A stretch of DNA of 56,268 nt from Mycobacterium sp. (GCA_025965975.1 JAOPVX010000048.1:1-56268); one strand, 5' to 3'; positions 1 to 7,825 are shown, counted from the first letter of the stretch. Numbers and translations: made by a program. The notes: generated by a model not told the origin, from the letters alone.

Positions 1-867
1 TACAACCTGTTCGCCAAGCGGTTGCGCAGACAGGCCACACCCGGGGATTTCGACCTGTCCTCGCTGCGGTGGGCGCTGTCCGGCGCCGAGCAGGTCGACC
101 CCCTCGACGTCGAGGATCTGTGCGAAGCGGGCGCTCCGTTCGGGCTGCGGCCCGAGGCGATCATCCCCGCCTACGGCATGGCCGAGACGACTGTGGCGGT
201 GTCGTTCTCCGAGTGCGACGGCGGCATGGTCATCGACGAGGTGGACGCCGACCTGCTGGCCGTCCTGCACCGCGCCGTCCCGGCGAGCAAGGGACACACC
301 CGGCGACTGGTATCGCTCGGCAAGCCGCTGACCGGCCTGGAAGTGCGCGTCATCGACGAGGATGGCAGCGTGCTGTCGGCGCGCGGCGTCGGCGTCATCG
401 AGGTGCGCGGTGAACCGGTGACCAAGGGCTACACCACGGTGGCCGGATTCATCTCCGCGCAGGACGAGCGAGGCTGGTACGACACCGGTGACCTGGGCTA
501 TCTCACCGAAACGGGCAACGTGGTGGTGTGCGGCCGGCTCAAGGACGTGATCATCATGGCCGGCAAGAACATCTACCCGACCGACATCGAGCGCGCCGCC
601 TGCCGCGTCGCGGGCGTACGGCCGGGCTGCTCGGTGGCGGTGCGACTGGATGCCGGGCACTCGCGGGAGACGTTCGCCGTGGCGGTGGAATCCAAGGAGT
701 TTGAAGATCTGGCCGAGGTGCGCCGCATCGAGCATCAGGTGGCACACGAGGTGTTCGCCGAGGTCGACGTCCGGCCCCGCAACGTCGTGGTGCTCCAGCC
801 GGGCATGATCCCCAAGACACCGTCGGGCAAGCTACGGCGCGCCCACGCGCTCGCGCTGGTGAATTAA
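1..867 (+). CDS. Fatty acyl-AMP ligase, C-terminal part (cassette copy 1)
   Basis: The frame is open from base 1 and stops at 865-867, so the N-terminal half lies outside the window. About 288 residues are visible. They hold the C-terminal adenylation motifs: YGMAETT (A5), YDTGDLGY (A7), [13 protein letters not shown] (A8) and the catalytic-lysine motif KTPSGKLRR close to the end. Residues align almost position for position with the complete copy at 8130-9764, with most substitutions conservative. By family, the enzyme activates a fatty acid as acyl-AMP, which is then passed to an acyl carrier protein or CoA; sequence style is closest to mycobacterial FadD33/MbtM-type ligases (from memory). 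The substrate is unknown. It is followed 51 bp later by a GAF-ANTAR gene on the same strand. Confidence 0.9.
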   Translation, partial: YNLFAKRLRRQATPGDFDLSSLRWALSGAEQVDPLDVEDLCEAGAPFGLRPEAIIPAYGMAETTVAVSFSECDGGMVIDEVDADLLAVLHRAVPASKGHTRRLVSLGKPLTGLEVRVIDEDGSVLSARGVGVIEVRGEPVTKGYTTVAGFISAQDERGWYDTGDLGYLTETGNVVVCGRLKDVIIMAGKNIYPTDIERAACRVAGVRPGCSVAVRLDAGHSRETFAVAVESKEFEDLAEVRRIEHQVAHEVFAEVDVRPRNVVVLQPGMIPKTPSGKLRRAHALALVN

Positions 868-901
868 CGGCCCAGAGGAATACTCTGCGCCCAGCGGCGA
901 G

Positions 902-907
902 TAGATT
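902..907 (+). promoter_or_regulatory. Candidate -10 element TAGATT of GAF-ANTAR A1
   Basis: TAGATT fits the mycobacterial TANNNT -10 pattern and ends 11 bp before the ATG at 919. The second cassette copy has the same hexamer with the same 11-bp spacing (9799-9804). No Shine-Dalgarno sequence precedes either ATG, which suggests a very short or absent 5' leader. The promoter role is inference. Confidence 0.4.
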
Positions 908-918
908 TGTCGCTCAAG

Positions 919-1725
919 ATGGCTGAATATGACGCACAGCCCGGTCGCCCGACGCAGACGCAGTCCGACCTCTCTCAGGCACAGGTGGAGGCCGACGAGA
1001 TCGACCTGTACACCGGGCTGAAGGGAGTGGCCGGGCTGGTGGCCGGCGCGCGCGGGGTGATCGATCTGCTCGGCGACGTCGCGGAGTTCGCAGCGCAAGC
1101 CATTCCCAGTGTCGACGGTGCGGGCGTCGCCCTGATCCAGCCGCACGACGGCACACCACGCATTCAGACGTGGGCTGCCACAGCGGAGTTGGTGCACGAC
1201 ATCGATGTCATCCAGTACGAGGAGCTGAACGAGGGCCCGTGCATCACGTGTATGCAGTTGAAGCGGGCAATCGTCAGTGGATCACTGGGCAGCGACGGCC
1301 GGTGGCCGCACTTCGGTGGACGGGTGGCTCGGATGGCCATTCATTCGGCGCTGTCGCTTCCCCTGATGGTGGGTGATGAGGTGATCGGCGCGATCAATAC
1401 CTACGCGCGCAGCCGCGACGCGTTCGGCGAGCACGCCGTGCAGTTGGGTACACAGTTCGCCGGGCCTGCGGCGGTGTCGATATATAACGCGCAACTGTTG
1501 GCGGGGGCCCAGGAGCGGACGAAACAGCTGCAGCGTGCTCTCGAGAGCCGGGCAGTGATCGACCAGGCGATCGGCATCATTCGCAGCCGGTCAGGTGTCA
1601 GCGCGGAGGTGGCCTTCGACCGGCTCACCCGGCTGAGCCAGACCGAGAACATCAAGCTGCATGTCGTTGCCGAGCGGATGGTGGAGGAAGCGGCGCGCCG
1701 AGCACTCGCGCGGCATCGCCCTTAA
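919..1725 (+). CDS. GAF-ANTAR regulator A1
   Basis: Protein of 268 residues. An N-terminal extension of about 30 residues leads into a GAF sensor domain (about 30-195, with an EGPC motif common in mycobacterial GAF-ANTAR proteins), followed by an ANTAR domain (about 205-262) carrying the IDQAIGIIRSR and AFDRL helices. By family, ANTAR domains bind paired RNA hairpins and act as transcription antiterminators. I chose the ATG at 919 rather than an in-frame TTG at 907 because the paralogue at 9816 starts at the matching methionine (MADYDAQPG). The stop overlaps the stop of the convergent gene B1 by 4 bp. It sits directly downstream of the acyl-AMP ligase, so a link to lipid metabolism is plausible. 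The ligand is unknown. Confidence 0.88.
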   Translation: MAEYDAQPGRPTQTQSDLSQAQVEADEIDLYTGLKGVAGLVAGARGVIDLLGDVAEFAAQAIPSVDGAGVALIQPHDGTPRIQTWAATAELVHDIDVIQYEELNEGPCITCMQLKRAIVSGSLGSDGRWPHFGGRVARMAIHSALSLPLMVGDEVIGAINTYARSRDAFGEHAVQLGTQFAGPAAVSIYNAQLLAGAQERTKQLQRALESRAVIDQAIGIIRSRSGVSAEVAFDRLTRLSQTENIKLHVVAERMVEEAARRALARHRP

Positions 1726-2480
1726 TCCGGTGTGGCCGAGGCGAATTCGGCGATCGCCGCAAGCAGCGCCGGGCGGGCCTGCCGATCGGTCATGAGCCGC
1801 CGGGCGACGTCGGTCAGGTGCTCGCCGTGGGTGCGCGCGTAGCCGCGCAGCAGCTGGAAGGCTTGCTCGACGGAGACGTCGAGGCTTCCGCGGAGGAAGC
1901 CCTTGGCCTGTTCGACGAGGGTGCGGCTGGTCAGCGCGGAGCGCAGTTGCGGCATCACGGTCGAGGGTGTGGGCGGGACCTCCTGCAGTATCGCGACGGA
2001 CGCGATGTGGGCCAGGGTTTGGCCGACGAGGAGGTCGGCGGCGTCGAGCTCGCCGGGGCGGGTGCCGAACAGGCCGAGCGCGCCGAGGACGATGCCTGCC
2101 GCGCGCATCGGGATGGCGTGCACGGAGGCGAAGCCGGCGTCGGTCGCGGCTGCGACGAAGCGCGGCCACCGGTCGGCTTCGGCCTGCAGGTCGGCCACCG
2201 AGACGGGCTGGCCAGTGGAATAGCAGTCCACGCAAGGACCTTCCTCGGCCTGTAACTGGAACAGTTCCAGTTCATGGGTTTCCTCGGAGGTGGCAGCGAG
2301 CAGGCGGAGCTGCTCGAGCGGGTCGGCGAGCAGGAGCCCGGCCGACTCGACATCGAGTAGTGCAGCGCAGCGCTCGGTGAGTTCGGTCAGCAGGTCGACG
2401 ACGTCGAAGTCGTCGAGCAGGCTGTCGACGAGCGACACGACCGCGTCCAGTACACGGGTTTCACGAGGGGTTTCAGTCAT
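1722..2480 (-). CDS. GAF-ANTAR regulator B1
   Basis: Protein of 252 residues. The GAF domain spans roughly 20-170 and includes EGPCVDCY with two cysteines, which could be a redox or metal site (inference). The C-terminal ANTAR domain (about 180-240) carries LVEQAKGFLRG. I prefer the ATG at 2480 to the one at 2492 because GGAG lies a suitable distance upstream of 2480, and copy 2 has GTG at the same residue with GGAGG upstream. It lies 34 bp downstream of C1 on the same strand, so C1-B1 is probably one transcript. Confidence 0.88.
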   Translation of the reverse strand: MTETPRETRVLDAVVSLVDSLLDDFDVVDLLTELTERCAALLDVESAGLLLADPLEQLRLLAATSEETHELELFQLQAEEGPCVDCYSTGQPVSVADLQAEADRWPRFVAAATDAGFASVHAIPMRAAGIVLGALGLFGTRPGELDAADLLVGQTLAHIASVAILQEVPPTPSTVMPQLRSALTSRTLVEQAKGFLRGSLDVSVEQAFQLLRGYARTHGEHLTDVARRLMTDRQARPALLAAIAEFASATPD

Positions 2481-2514
2481 CTCGCACTCCATGCTGGGTT
2501 TCGTAGGGCGTGCA

Positions 2515-3222
2515 TTAGTCGGCCTCCAGCTTGAGGCGCCGGTCGAGGATGTCGCGGGCGACGTCGGTGGAGCTGCGGCCGGTGGCGTAGGCGTGGGCGC
2601 GCAGCCGCACCAGGGCCTCGGCGGGCTCGACGCCGAGTTGGGCGACCAGCATGCCGGTGGCCTGGCTGACCTCGGCGCGGGACAGATCGTGAAGTTCGGC
2701 CCAGGCGTTACTGCCGGGGTCGTTGATGGCGGCCAGGAGGTCGGCGTCTAGGAGGTCGAGCATCGGGATGCCGGCGAGTTCTGCGGCGACGATTGCGCCG
2801 GCGAAGCTTTCGCCCTTGAGGTCGCCAGGTTGGGCGCAGAAGAAGTCCAGGGCGCCGACGTGTTCGCCGGCCACGACGACAGGCATCGCGAAGACGCCGC
2901 GGATCTGGTGGGAGAGCAGGGCGGGGCCGTAGATGGGCCAGCGACTGTCGTCGAGGTCGGCGAGATCGGCGACGAGGACCGGGCTGCGAAGCGCGACGGA
3001 GTCCAGGCAGGGGCCTTCGCCGAGGGTGAACTGGAGTTCGTCGTAGGTCCGCGCGGGGGCGCTGCTGGATCCGAGCGTTCCGCTGCTGGCGCCGTCGAAG
3101 ACGAGCGAAATGGCCGCGGCGTCAATGTCGAAGAGCGACACGCAGGCCTCGCAGAGCCGGTCGGCGGCCTCTACCCCCCGCCGACCGTCAACCGCAGCGA
3201 GAAGTTGGTCGTGGATCGCCAC
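2515..3222 (-). CDS. GAF-ANTAR regulator C1
   Basis: Protein of 235 residues. The GAF domain (about 10-155) contains LGEGPCLDSV, and the C-terminal ANTAR domain (about 170-230) contains EVSQATGMLVAQ. The start is GTG at 3222, giving MAIHDQLL, the same as in the paralogue at 12123. There is no Shine-Dalgarno sequence before this GTG; instead a 19-codon ORF with a good ribosome site ends 2 bp upstream, so translation probably depends on coupling to that leader. First gene of the C1-B1 pair. Confidence 0.88.
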   Translation of the reverse strand: MAIHDQLLAAVDGRRGVEAADRLCEACVSLFDIDAAAISLVFDGASSGTLGSSSAPARTYDELQFTLGEGPCLDSVALRSPVLVADLADLDDSRWPIYGPALLSHQIRGVFAMPVVVAGEHVGALDFFCAQPGDLKGESFAGAIVAAELAGIPMLDLLDADLLAAINDPGSNAWAELHDLSRAEVSQATGMLVAQLGVEPAEALVRLRAHAYATGRSSTDVARDILDRRLKLEAD

Positions 3223-3224
3223 AT

Positions 3225-3284
3225 CTAACCGGACAGAAGCCGGGCGGCTGTGCCATTGCCCGGGGGTCGAGGTGGCGAGGTCAT
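3225..3284 (-). CDS. Leader peptide ORF upstream of GAF-ANTAR C1
   Basis: ATG at 3284, TAG at 3225-3227. It encodes the 19-residue peptide MTSPPRPPGNGTAARLLSG. GAGGAGG lies 8 bp before the ATG. The stop is 2 bp before the GTG of C1, which lacks its own ribosome site. The second cassette copy has an 18-codon equivalent (MTPPPRPLGTADARPLFG) with the same ribosome site, spacing and 2-bp gap. Conservation of frame and stop position across diverged copies is the main support. Proline runs could slow ribosomes, suggesting attenuation or coupling (inference). Confidence 0.65.
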   Translation of the reverse strand: MTSPPRPPGNGTAARLLSG

Positions 3285-3346
3285 ACCTCTACCCTCCTCT
3301 AGTCGCGCCCGTATTACGAGGGCTGGCGCGTGTGGGGTTGAGGCAG

Positions 3347-3574
3347 TCAGCAACCGACGCGGGAGAAGAACGCGGCGGCGAAGAGGGCGATGATCAGGGC
3401 GATGGTCCCCTGCCCGGAGACCGCCGCGAAGACGACGCCGACGATGGCGGAAATGGCGATCAGGACGAGCAGGACTGCGAGCAGCACGCGGTGGCCGTCA
3501 AGGGACGAGTGGTGCGCGACCCGTGGCGGAACGGGGTGGGGCTTTCCGATGGGGTCTTCGTTTGCGCCAGCCAT
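3347..3574 (-). CDS. Small membrane protein, paralogue 1
   Basis: Protein of 75 residues starting MAGANEDPIG at 3574, with GGAGG 8 bp upstream. The N-terminal ~30 residues are polar. The rest is strongly hydrophobic and probably forms two short membrane spans, ending in ALIIALFAAAFFSRVGC with a C-terminal cysteine. The protein at 6222-6440 shares the start motif and nearly the whole C-terminal half. I recognise no named family. The upstream region is duplicated as well and carries two CRP-like palindromes. Any longer reading frame upstream would overlap the L,D-transpeptidase gene and is not supported. Confidence 0.7.
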   Translation of the reverse strand: MAGANEDPIGKPHPVPPRVAHHSSLDGHRVLLAVLLVLIAISAIVGVVFAAVSGQGTIALIIALFAAAFFSRVGC

Positions 3575-3591
3575 TGACCGTCCCTCCGTTG

Positions 3592-3635
3592 TGTGACAGC
3601 GCACACAATGTAGCGCACAAGTGATCGGCCTCACA
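3592..3635 (-). promoter_or_regulatory. Pair of CRP-like palindromes and -10 element, paralogue 1
   Basis: Two 16-bp sites of the TGTGA-N6-TCACA type: 3592-3607 (TGTGACAGCGCACACA, one half degenerate) and 3620-3635 (AGTGATCGGCCTCACA, nearly complete). On the minus strand TACATT (TANNNT) lies between them, so one site would be upstream of and one downstream of the -10. The same arrangement occurs before the paralogue at 6440. Binding by a CRP/FNR-family protein is inference. Confidence 0.55.
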
Positions 3636-3702
3636 GCACGAGCAGATCGCAATTTGGATAGCCGCTGGCAAACACCCGTCGTTAGTAGGACTACTGGTGT
3701 CG

Positions 3703-4971
3703 TCAGGACAGGGCGCTGCCCCTGCGCCACTGGTCCCACGGCACGGTCCAGTCGCCGTTTTGCGACAGCTTCAACGGCGATCCGCCGGTGTTGCGGATCT
3801 CGACGACGTCGCCGGGCACGGAGAAGTCATAGAACCATTCGGCGTTGTCGCCGTTGAGGTTCAGGCAGCCGTGGCTGGTGTCGGTGTTGCCCTGCGCCCA
3901 CACCGTTGCGTTGAGTTGGTGCAGGTAAATTCCGTCCATGCTGATGCGGGTGGCGTACGGGATGGTCTCGCGGTAACCGAGGCGGGAGTTGATGGGCAGG
4001 CCGAAGGTCGAAGAGTCCATGATCACCGGGTTGGCCTTGTCCATGACGGTGTAGATACCCGGTGGGGTCCAGAAGCTCAGCGTGGTGCCGCCGATGGTTT
4101 CGGTGCCGCCCATGCCCATCGAGGTCGGCATGGTGCGCACGAGGTTGCCGTTGTCGAAGACGCTCACTTGTTTGGTGGTGTCGTCGGCGATCGAGACGTG
4201 CGAGTCGCCGATGCGGAAGGACACCTGTTCATTGTCCTGGCCGTAGAGCCCGTCGCCGAGCGGGGCACCGTAGATGTCGGCCGTCACGGTGATGGAAGTG
4301 CCGGGGGTGTAGTACTTTTGGGGTCGCCAGTGCGCGGTCTGGTCGTCGATCCAGTTCCATGACCCGGCAACCGGCGGGTTCGTGGTGACGACGAGGTGGC
4401 CTTCGGCGTTTGCCTTGTTGTCGATGGGTTCGTCGAACTTCGCGACGACGACGGTGCCGACACCGTAGGTCGCGCCGTCCTGCAGCAGGCCACCCGCGGT
4501 GGTCTCGAGATAAAGTTCGGTCTGGTTGCTGGGCGTCAGGGTGGTGAAGCTGGAAGTCTGGCGGGACGGCATCCCGCCAGGGCCCCGCGCGGCGATCGTC
4601 AGGGTGTAGGTGCGCCCATAGCCGAGCTGGGTGGTCGGCTTCCAGGCTTTTGCGTCGGGGGTCATCACGCCGGGAACGGCCTTGCCGGCGTCGTTGACGA
4701 GTTGCACGGTGTCGAGGGTCCCGCTGTTGGCGGTGACCAGGACGCGGCCGCTGGGGCTGACGTCGGTGGCACCGGCCGGCGGCAGGATCGATAGCGCCGC
4801 GGGCACGATCGGCGACGGCCGCGGAGCCGCCTGCGGTACGGGGGCGGCGGTCAGCGTCTGACAGTGGTCGGCGCAGTCGGGAGTGGTAGAGAGGACGACG
4901 CCGCCGAGCACCGCGACGACGGCGAACACGGCCGCGAGGCAGGCACCTCGGACACGGCGGGTAGACGTCAA
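3703..4971 (-). CDS. L,D-transpeptidase, LdtMt2-like
   Basis: Enzyme forming 3-3 peptide cross-links in peptidoglycan, outside the membrane. An N-terminal signal anchor (CLAAVFAVVAVLGGVVL) leads into two Ig-like domains and a C-terminal YkuD catalytic domain with HQLNATVW and SHGCLNL; the catalytic cysteine is residue 369 from the proposed start. The end (WTVPWDQWRRG) matches the C-terminal cap of mycobacterial LdtMt2 proteins. I favour a TTG start at 4971 (422 residues) because GGAGAA lies just upstream and the signal segment follows at once; an in-frame ATG at 5046 lacks a visible ribosome site. It is a monocistronic-looking gene between the small membrane protein and cynS. Confidence 0.9.
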   Translation of the reverse strand: MTSTRRVRGACLAAVFAVVAVLGGVVLSTTPDCADHCQTLTAAPVPQAAPRPSPIVPAALSILPPAGATDVSPSGRVLVTANSGTLDTVQLVNDAGKAVPGVMTPDAKAWKPTTQLGYGRTYTLTIAARGPGGMPSRQTSSFTTLTPSNQTELYLETTAGGLLQDGATYGVGTVVVAKFDEPIDNKANAEGHLVVTTNPPVAGSWNWIDDQTAHWRPQKYYTPGTSITVTADIYGAPLGDGLYGQDNEQVSFRIGDSHVSIADDTTKQVSVFDNGNLVRTMPTSMGMGGTETIGGTTLSFWTPPGIYTVMDKANPVIMDSSTFGLPINSRLGYRETIPYATRISMDGIYLHQLNATVWAQGNTDTSHGCLNLNGDNAEWFYDFSVPGDVVEIRNTGGSPLKLSQNGDWTVPWDQWRRGSALS

Positions 4972-5117
4972 CTGTTCTCCATTGTGGTTCGGCGAGGGCC
5001 GGGACGGCTCAATACTAGACAGACGGTGTCGGGGTCGGCGCAACACGGCCCACCTGTAGGAATTCGTAATGGTCTTGTTGCGCGGGTGAATTCAGCGGTT
5101 CACGGTCGAGGGCAGGA

Positions 5118-5573
5118 TTAGGCCTCCGCAGCGGTCCAGTCGTAGGGCAGGAACTTTCCATCAAGTGTGACTACGACGCGATCGCCTGCCGGGTTCGACT
5201 TTTTCTGGATGTCGACGCTGAAGTTGATGGCGCTCATGATGCCATCGCCGAACTGTTCGTGGATGAGCTCCTTGATGGCGCCGCCGTAGACCTGAAGGGC
5301 TTCGTAGAAGCGGTAGATGGTCGGGTCGGTGGGCACCGCGGCGGGGAGGCCGCCCCGCATGGGCACGGCGGCGAGCACGGGCACGGCCGACTCGTCGAGG
5401 CCGAGGAGATCGACGAGCTTGTGACCCGAGTCGGGCGGGATCGGGTGCTGTCCGAGCAGGGCGGAGGTGGTCCAGACGACGGGCCGGCCGATGGCGTCGG
5501 CGAGCTGCTGCCAGGTCAGTCCCTTGGCGAGGCGGGCGGCGATGATCTGCTCAGTGATCTCGTCTCGGGTCAT
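5118..5573 (-). CDS. cynS: Cyanate hydratase (cyanase)
   Basis: Protein of 151 residues, the usual cyanase length. It converts cyanate and bicarbonate to ammonia and carbon dioxide. The N-terminal helical domain (1-80) is followed by the conserved C-terminal block YRFYEALQVYGGAIKELIHE and GIMSAINF. The catalytic trio Arg, Glu and Ser (96, 99 and 122 in the E. coli enzyme) corresponds to residues 88, 91 and 114 here; all are present. No cynT (carbonic anhydrase) or transporter gene is next to it. It may contribute nitrogen or detoxify cyanate. Confidence 0.95.
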   Translation of the reverse strand: MTRDEITEQIIAARLAKGLTWQQLADAIGRPVVWTTSALLGQHPIPPDSGHKLVDLLGLDESAVPVLAAVPMRGGLPAAVPTDPTIYRFYEALQVYGGAIKELIHEQFGDGIMSAINFSVDIQKKSNPAGDRVVVTLDGKFLPYDWTAAEA

Positions 5574-5711
5574 GCAGCCATCATGGGCTGCGAACGCTGT
5601 GTGCGCTGGCCAAGAGCGGCGCTCAGCAGACCAACGTTCCGTTTTGCCCGCGGAGCGCGCGAATACGGCGCCGCGCCCAAAGCGCGGCCGTTCGATCGCT
5701 AACGCCTCCGG

Positions 5712-5930
5712 TTACCGGCCCCGGTCTGCATTGTGCTGCTCGGGAGTCACGGGCGTCTCGAAGGGGTTGGCCTGCTCGGGGGCCGCGATGACGGCGGGGG
5801 CCGCCGGTCCCACGGGTCCTTGAGACTCAACGCCGCCAGCGGGTGCGTTGCCGATGATCTCGGTGGACTCTCCGGCGCTGTCCGCCGCGCCACTCCCACC
5901 ACGCACACCTCCCTCGGGGGCGCCGGGCAC
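5712..5930 (-). CDS. Short proline/glycine-rich ORF, doubtful
   Basis: 72 codons from a GTG at 5930. The product is rich in Gly, Pro and Ala and ends PEQHNADRGR. The frame stays open upstream of the GTG (reading LLVWVPGAPEGG), so it may be the C-terminal end of a longer, broken gene. Third-position GC content is compatible with coding. I recognise no family. Confidence 0.25.
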   Translation of the reverse strand: MPGAPEGGVRGGSGAADSAGESTEIIGNAPAGGVESQGPVGPAAPAVIAAPEQANPFETPVTPEQHNADRGR

Positions 5931-5968
5931 CCAAACCAGAAGATCCTGAGGACAAGGCCAATAGCACC

Positions 5969-6187
5969 GTGCAGAACGCTCGGTTCTCGGTGCCGCTGGC
6001 CAAGCAAGCAGGCACGTCGGGCATCATCCTGGTGACGTCCACGACGCATCAGGGGCGCGCTGATGGGGATTTCGCCGACGCAGGCGGCAATCTTCTGGCG
6101 ACGGTGAGTTACCCGGACCGGAATCCGACCGTAAGCGTCGTGCAATTTGCCCGCGACGCAATCAGTCCTTTCATCAATGTTGGCTAG
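5969..6187 (+). pseudogene. Coding-like fragment of an unrecognised protein
   Basis: 72 codons from a GTG at 5969 to TAG at 6185-6187. The translation has a normal protein composition (KQAGTSGIILVTSTTHQG, then GGNLLATVSYPDRNPTVSVV), with high GC at third codon positions. The frame extends a little upstream without a convincing start, and I see no ribosome site. It looks like the tail of a degraded gene. I cannot name the family. Confidence 0.3.
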
Positions 6188-6221
6188 TCATCAATGTTGG
6201 CTAGCTGGCGCAGGGGCGCCG

Positions 6222-6440
6222 CTAGCAGGCGACGCGCGAGAAGAAGGCGGCGGCGAACAACGCGATGATCAGGGCGACAGTGGGCTGCCCGATTGCCGTC
6301 GTCACGACGATCCCGACGATGGCCGCGATGGCGATGAGGAACAGCAGGGTACCGAGCAACCAGCGGGTGTTGACGGAGACTCTGGCCGTTCGCGCAGCGG
6401 CCGGAGGGTGAACTATGGGGTCATCGTTTACGCCCACCAT
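6222..6440 (-). CDS. Small membrane protein, paralogue 2
   Basis: Protein of 72 residues starting MVGVNDDPIV at 6440, with AAGGGA upstream. It has a polar N-terminus and then two probable membrane spans, ending VALIIALFAAAFFSRVAC. It is clearly paralogous to the product of 3347-3574, with the last 18 residues almost identical. The promoter region is also conserved. Function unknown; the pair are candidates for a CRP-controlled membrane-stress response (inference). Confidence 0.72.
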   Translation of the reverse strand: MVGVNDDPIVHPPAAARTARVSVNTRWLLGTLLFLIAIAAIVGIVVTTAIGQPTVALIIALFAAAFFSRVAC

Positions 6441-6455
6441 TGACCGTCCCTTCGC

Positions 6456-6499
6456 TGTGATAGCGATCACACTGTAGCGGATAAGTGAGCGGTCTCACA
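6456..6499 (-). promoter_or_regulatory. Pair of CRP-like palindromes and -10 element, paralogue 2
   Basis: Site 1 at 6456-6471 is TGTGATAGCGATCACA, a perfect TGTGA-N6-TCACA palindrome. Site 2 at 6484-6499 is AGTGAGCGGTCTCACA, one base from perfect. On the minus strand TACAGT (TANNNT) lies between them. The ATG at 6440 is 15 bp below site 1, so the proximal site probably overlaps the transcription start. Confidence 0.65.
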
Positions 6500-6583
6500 G
6501 GTCGCCGGGCCCGGGAATTGTCCATTTTGGTACCAAATCGAGCCACGGCATCGTGGTCCGGCGCCGATGATCATGGCTGCGCT

Positions 6584-7341
6584 TCAGTGTGGGCTCTGCA
6601 CGGGAGCAGGGATTTTCAGTAGTAGCGTATTTAGTCGGTTCCTGCGCACCTCGCCGTAGAGCGGATGCGCCACCCGGGCCTCGACAACGCCGTCGACGGG
6701 ATCGAGAGTGATGAGCCCACGCATCTCGGCATCCTCGACTGCGGCCGGATCGGTAATTCGGGCCAGCGACGCCAGGTCGATCGGCCCGCCGACCGCCAGC
6801 GCATCGATGACGTCGCCGACCGAGGTTGGGAGCTCACCGATCCGCGATTCGATCAGTTCGGCCGAGCCGGTCGGCACGGTCGGCTCACCGGTCCACCGCC
6901 AGTAACCGTGCGGTTGCGCGAGCCGACCGTCGGAGACCTCCTGGTCGACGATGTTGCGCAGGTATAACACGTTGCCGCGCGTCAGCTTCCACAGCTGCCG
7001 GGCCGCATCTGGGTCAACGGACCCGCCCAGCGCTGTCGATAGCAGCATTGCGGTTTCGTCCTGCGACAGCGTCGGAGGTCGAGCCGGTCGAACTGGCCGG
7101 CCTTCCACAACTCCTGAATGCCGACAGGAATCGGCTAACCGTGGCGATCGGTGCGCGCCAGTTTCGCGGCGGGTCGCTGCACGATCTGGTGCAGAACGAA
7201 CGTCGAGAGCTCATCGAGCAGAGGCACGTCGTCGACACCGACAATTACCTGGGTGCCCTTGGGTGCTTTCAGTTGGCGCCGCGCTGGACCCGTCGTCCTC
7301 AGCCCCCCGATTGTGGTGATCCGCCTCTCTTGTCTGACCAT
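6584..7341 (-). pseudogene. Decayed LuxR-family AAA-type transcriptional regulator
   Basis: Two frames on the minus strand together match the middle of the large ATP-binding LuxR/MalT-like regulators common in mycobacteria. The upstream part (7341 to 7135) contains VIVGVDDVPLLDELSTFVL, a Walker B-like segment, followed by VLHQIVQRPAAKLA. The downstream part (from 7108) contains LSQDETAMLLSTALGG and LWKLTRGNVLYLRNIVDQE. The frame breaks around 7110-7135. The P-loop and the C-terminal HTH are missing: the protein stops after VRRNRLNTLL. Short matching traces may extend to about 7484. Confidence 0.75.
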
Positions 7342-7818
7342 GCTCGCGATGAGAATGCGGCGCGGGTGAAATGGCTTCTCCCGCGCGGTGTCTGCCGCGC
7401 GTGACGCCGCGTATCGCTCTTTAGGGAAGGCCCCGCGCGGGCGCCGACGGCGTCGTCGTGCGCCTGGTCGAGGATGCGCCGCAATCGGTCAGGGGGTGGC
7501 TTATCCGGGACCGACGGCGACGATGCCGATTCTGGGTATCGATGGCACCCATCAGAAGGGTGGCGTTCGACGAGCTCAACGTAGATGATCCCACACGATC
7601 CGTGGGAGGACGTCTGACGTGGAAATCCGGTCGCCGAATACTTATGGATGTACGTACGACAGGGTACGGTCTAACCGGGTTGACTCCGCAGCCTCACGGA
7701 AACGCCACGGCGGCGACCTGAACTCCCCGCCGAAAAGTGTTCGCACTCCGACGTAAGCCGACTTATACCGGGCTGTGCGTTCGGACCGAGGGGTTTCCGT
7801 GCCTGCAGGTTTAGCCAA

Positions 7819-7824
7819 TATAGT
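7819..7824 (+). promoter_or_regulatory. Candidate -10 element TATAGT
   Basis: TATAGT is a near-perfect TANNNT -10 hexamer lying just before the 15-bp direct repeats and about 300 bp upstream of the acyl-AMP ligase GTG at 8130. I see no clear -35 hexamer. The assignment is inference. Confidence 0.35.
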
Positions 7825-7825
7825 C

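Larger units (their letters stand above)
1..3300. repeat. Segmental duplication, left copy (partial)
   Basis: Four genes in the same order, orientation and spacing recur at 8898-12200: acyl-AMP ligase (+), GAF-ANTAR A (+), GAF-ANTAR B (-), GAF-ANTAR C (-) plus its leader ORF. Protein lengths match exactly between copies (A 268, B 252, C 235 residues), and the 4-bp tail-to-tail overlap of A and B is kept. Non-coding junctions are also recognisably related. The copies are diverged in sequence, so this is an old duplication rather than a recent tandem repeat. Confidence 0.9.
5574..6221. other. Region with only weak coding signals
   Basis: Apart from the two doubtful short frames listed separately (5712-5930 minus, 5969-6187 plus), I see no recognisable gene, repeat or RNA here. 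A 16-bp direct repeat containing ATCAATGTTGGCTAG occurs at about 6174-6205, immediately after the stop of the plus-strand frame. The region may be the remains of decayed genes. Confidence 0.4.
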
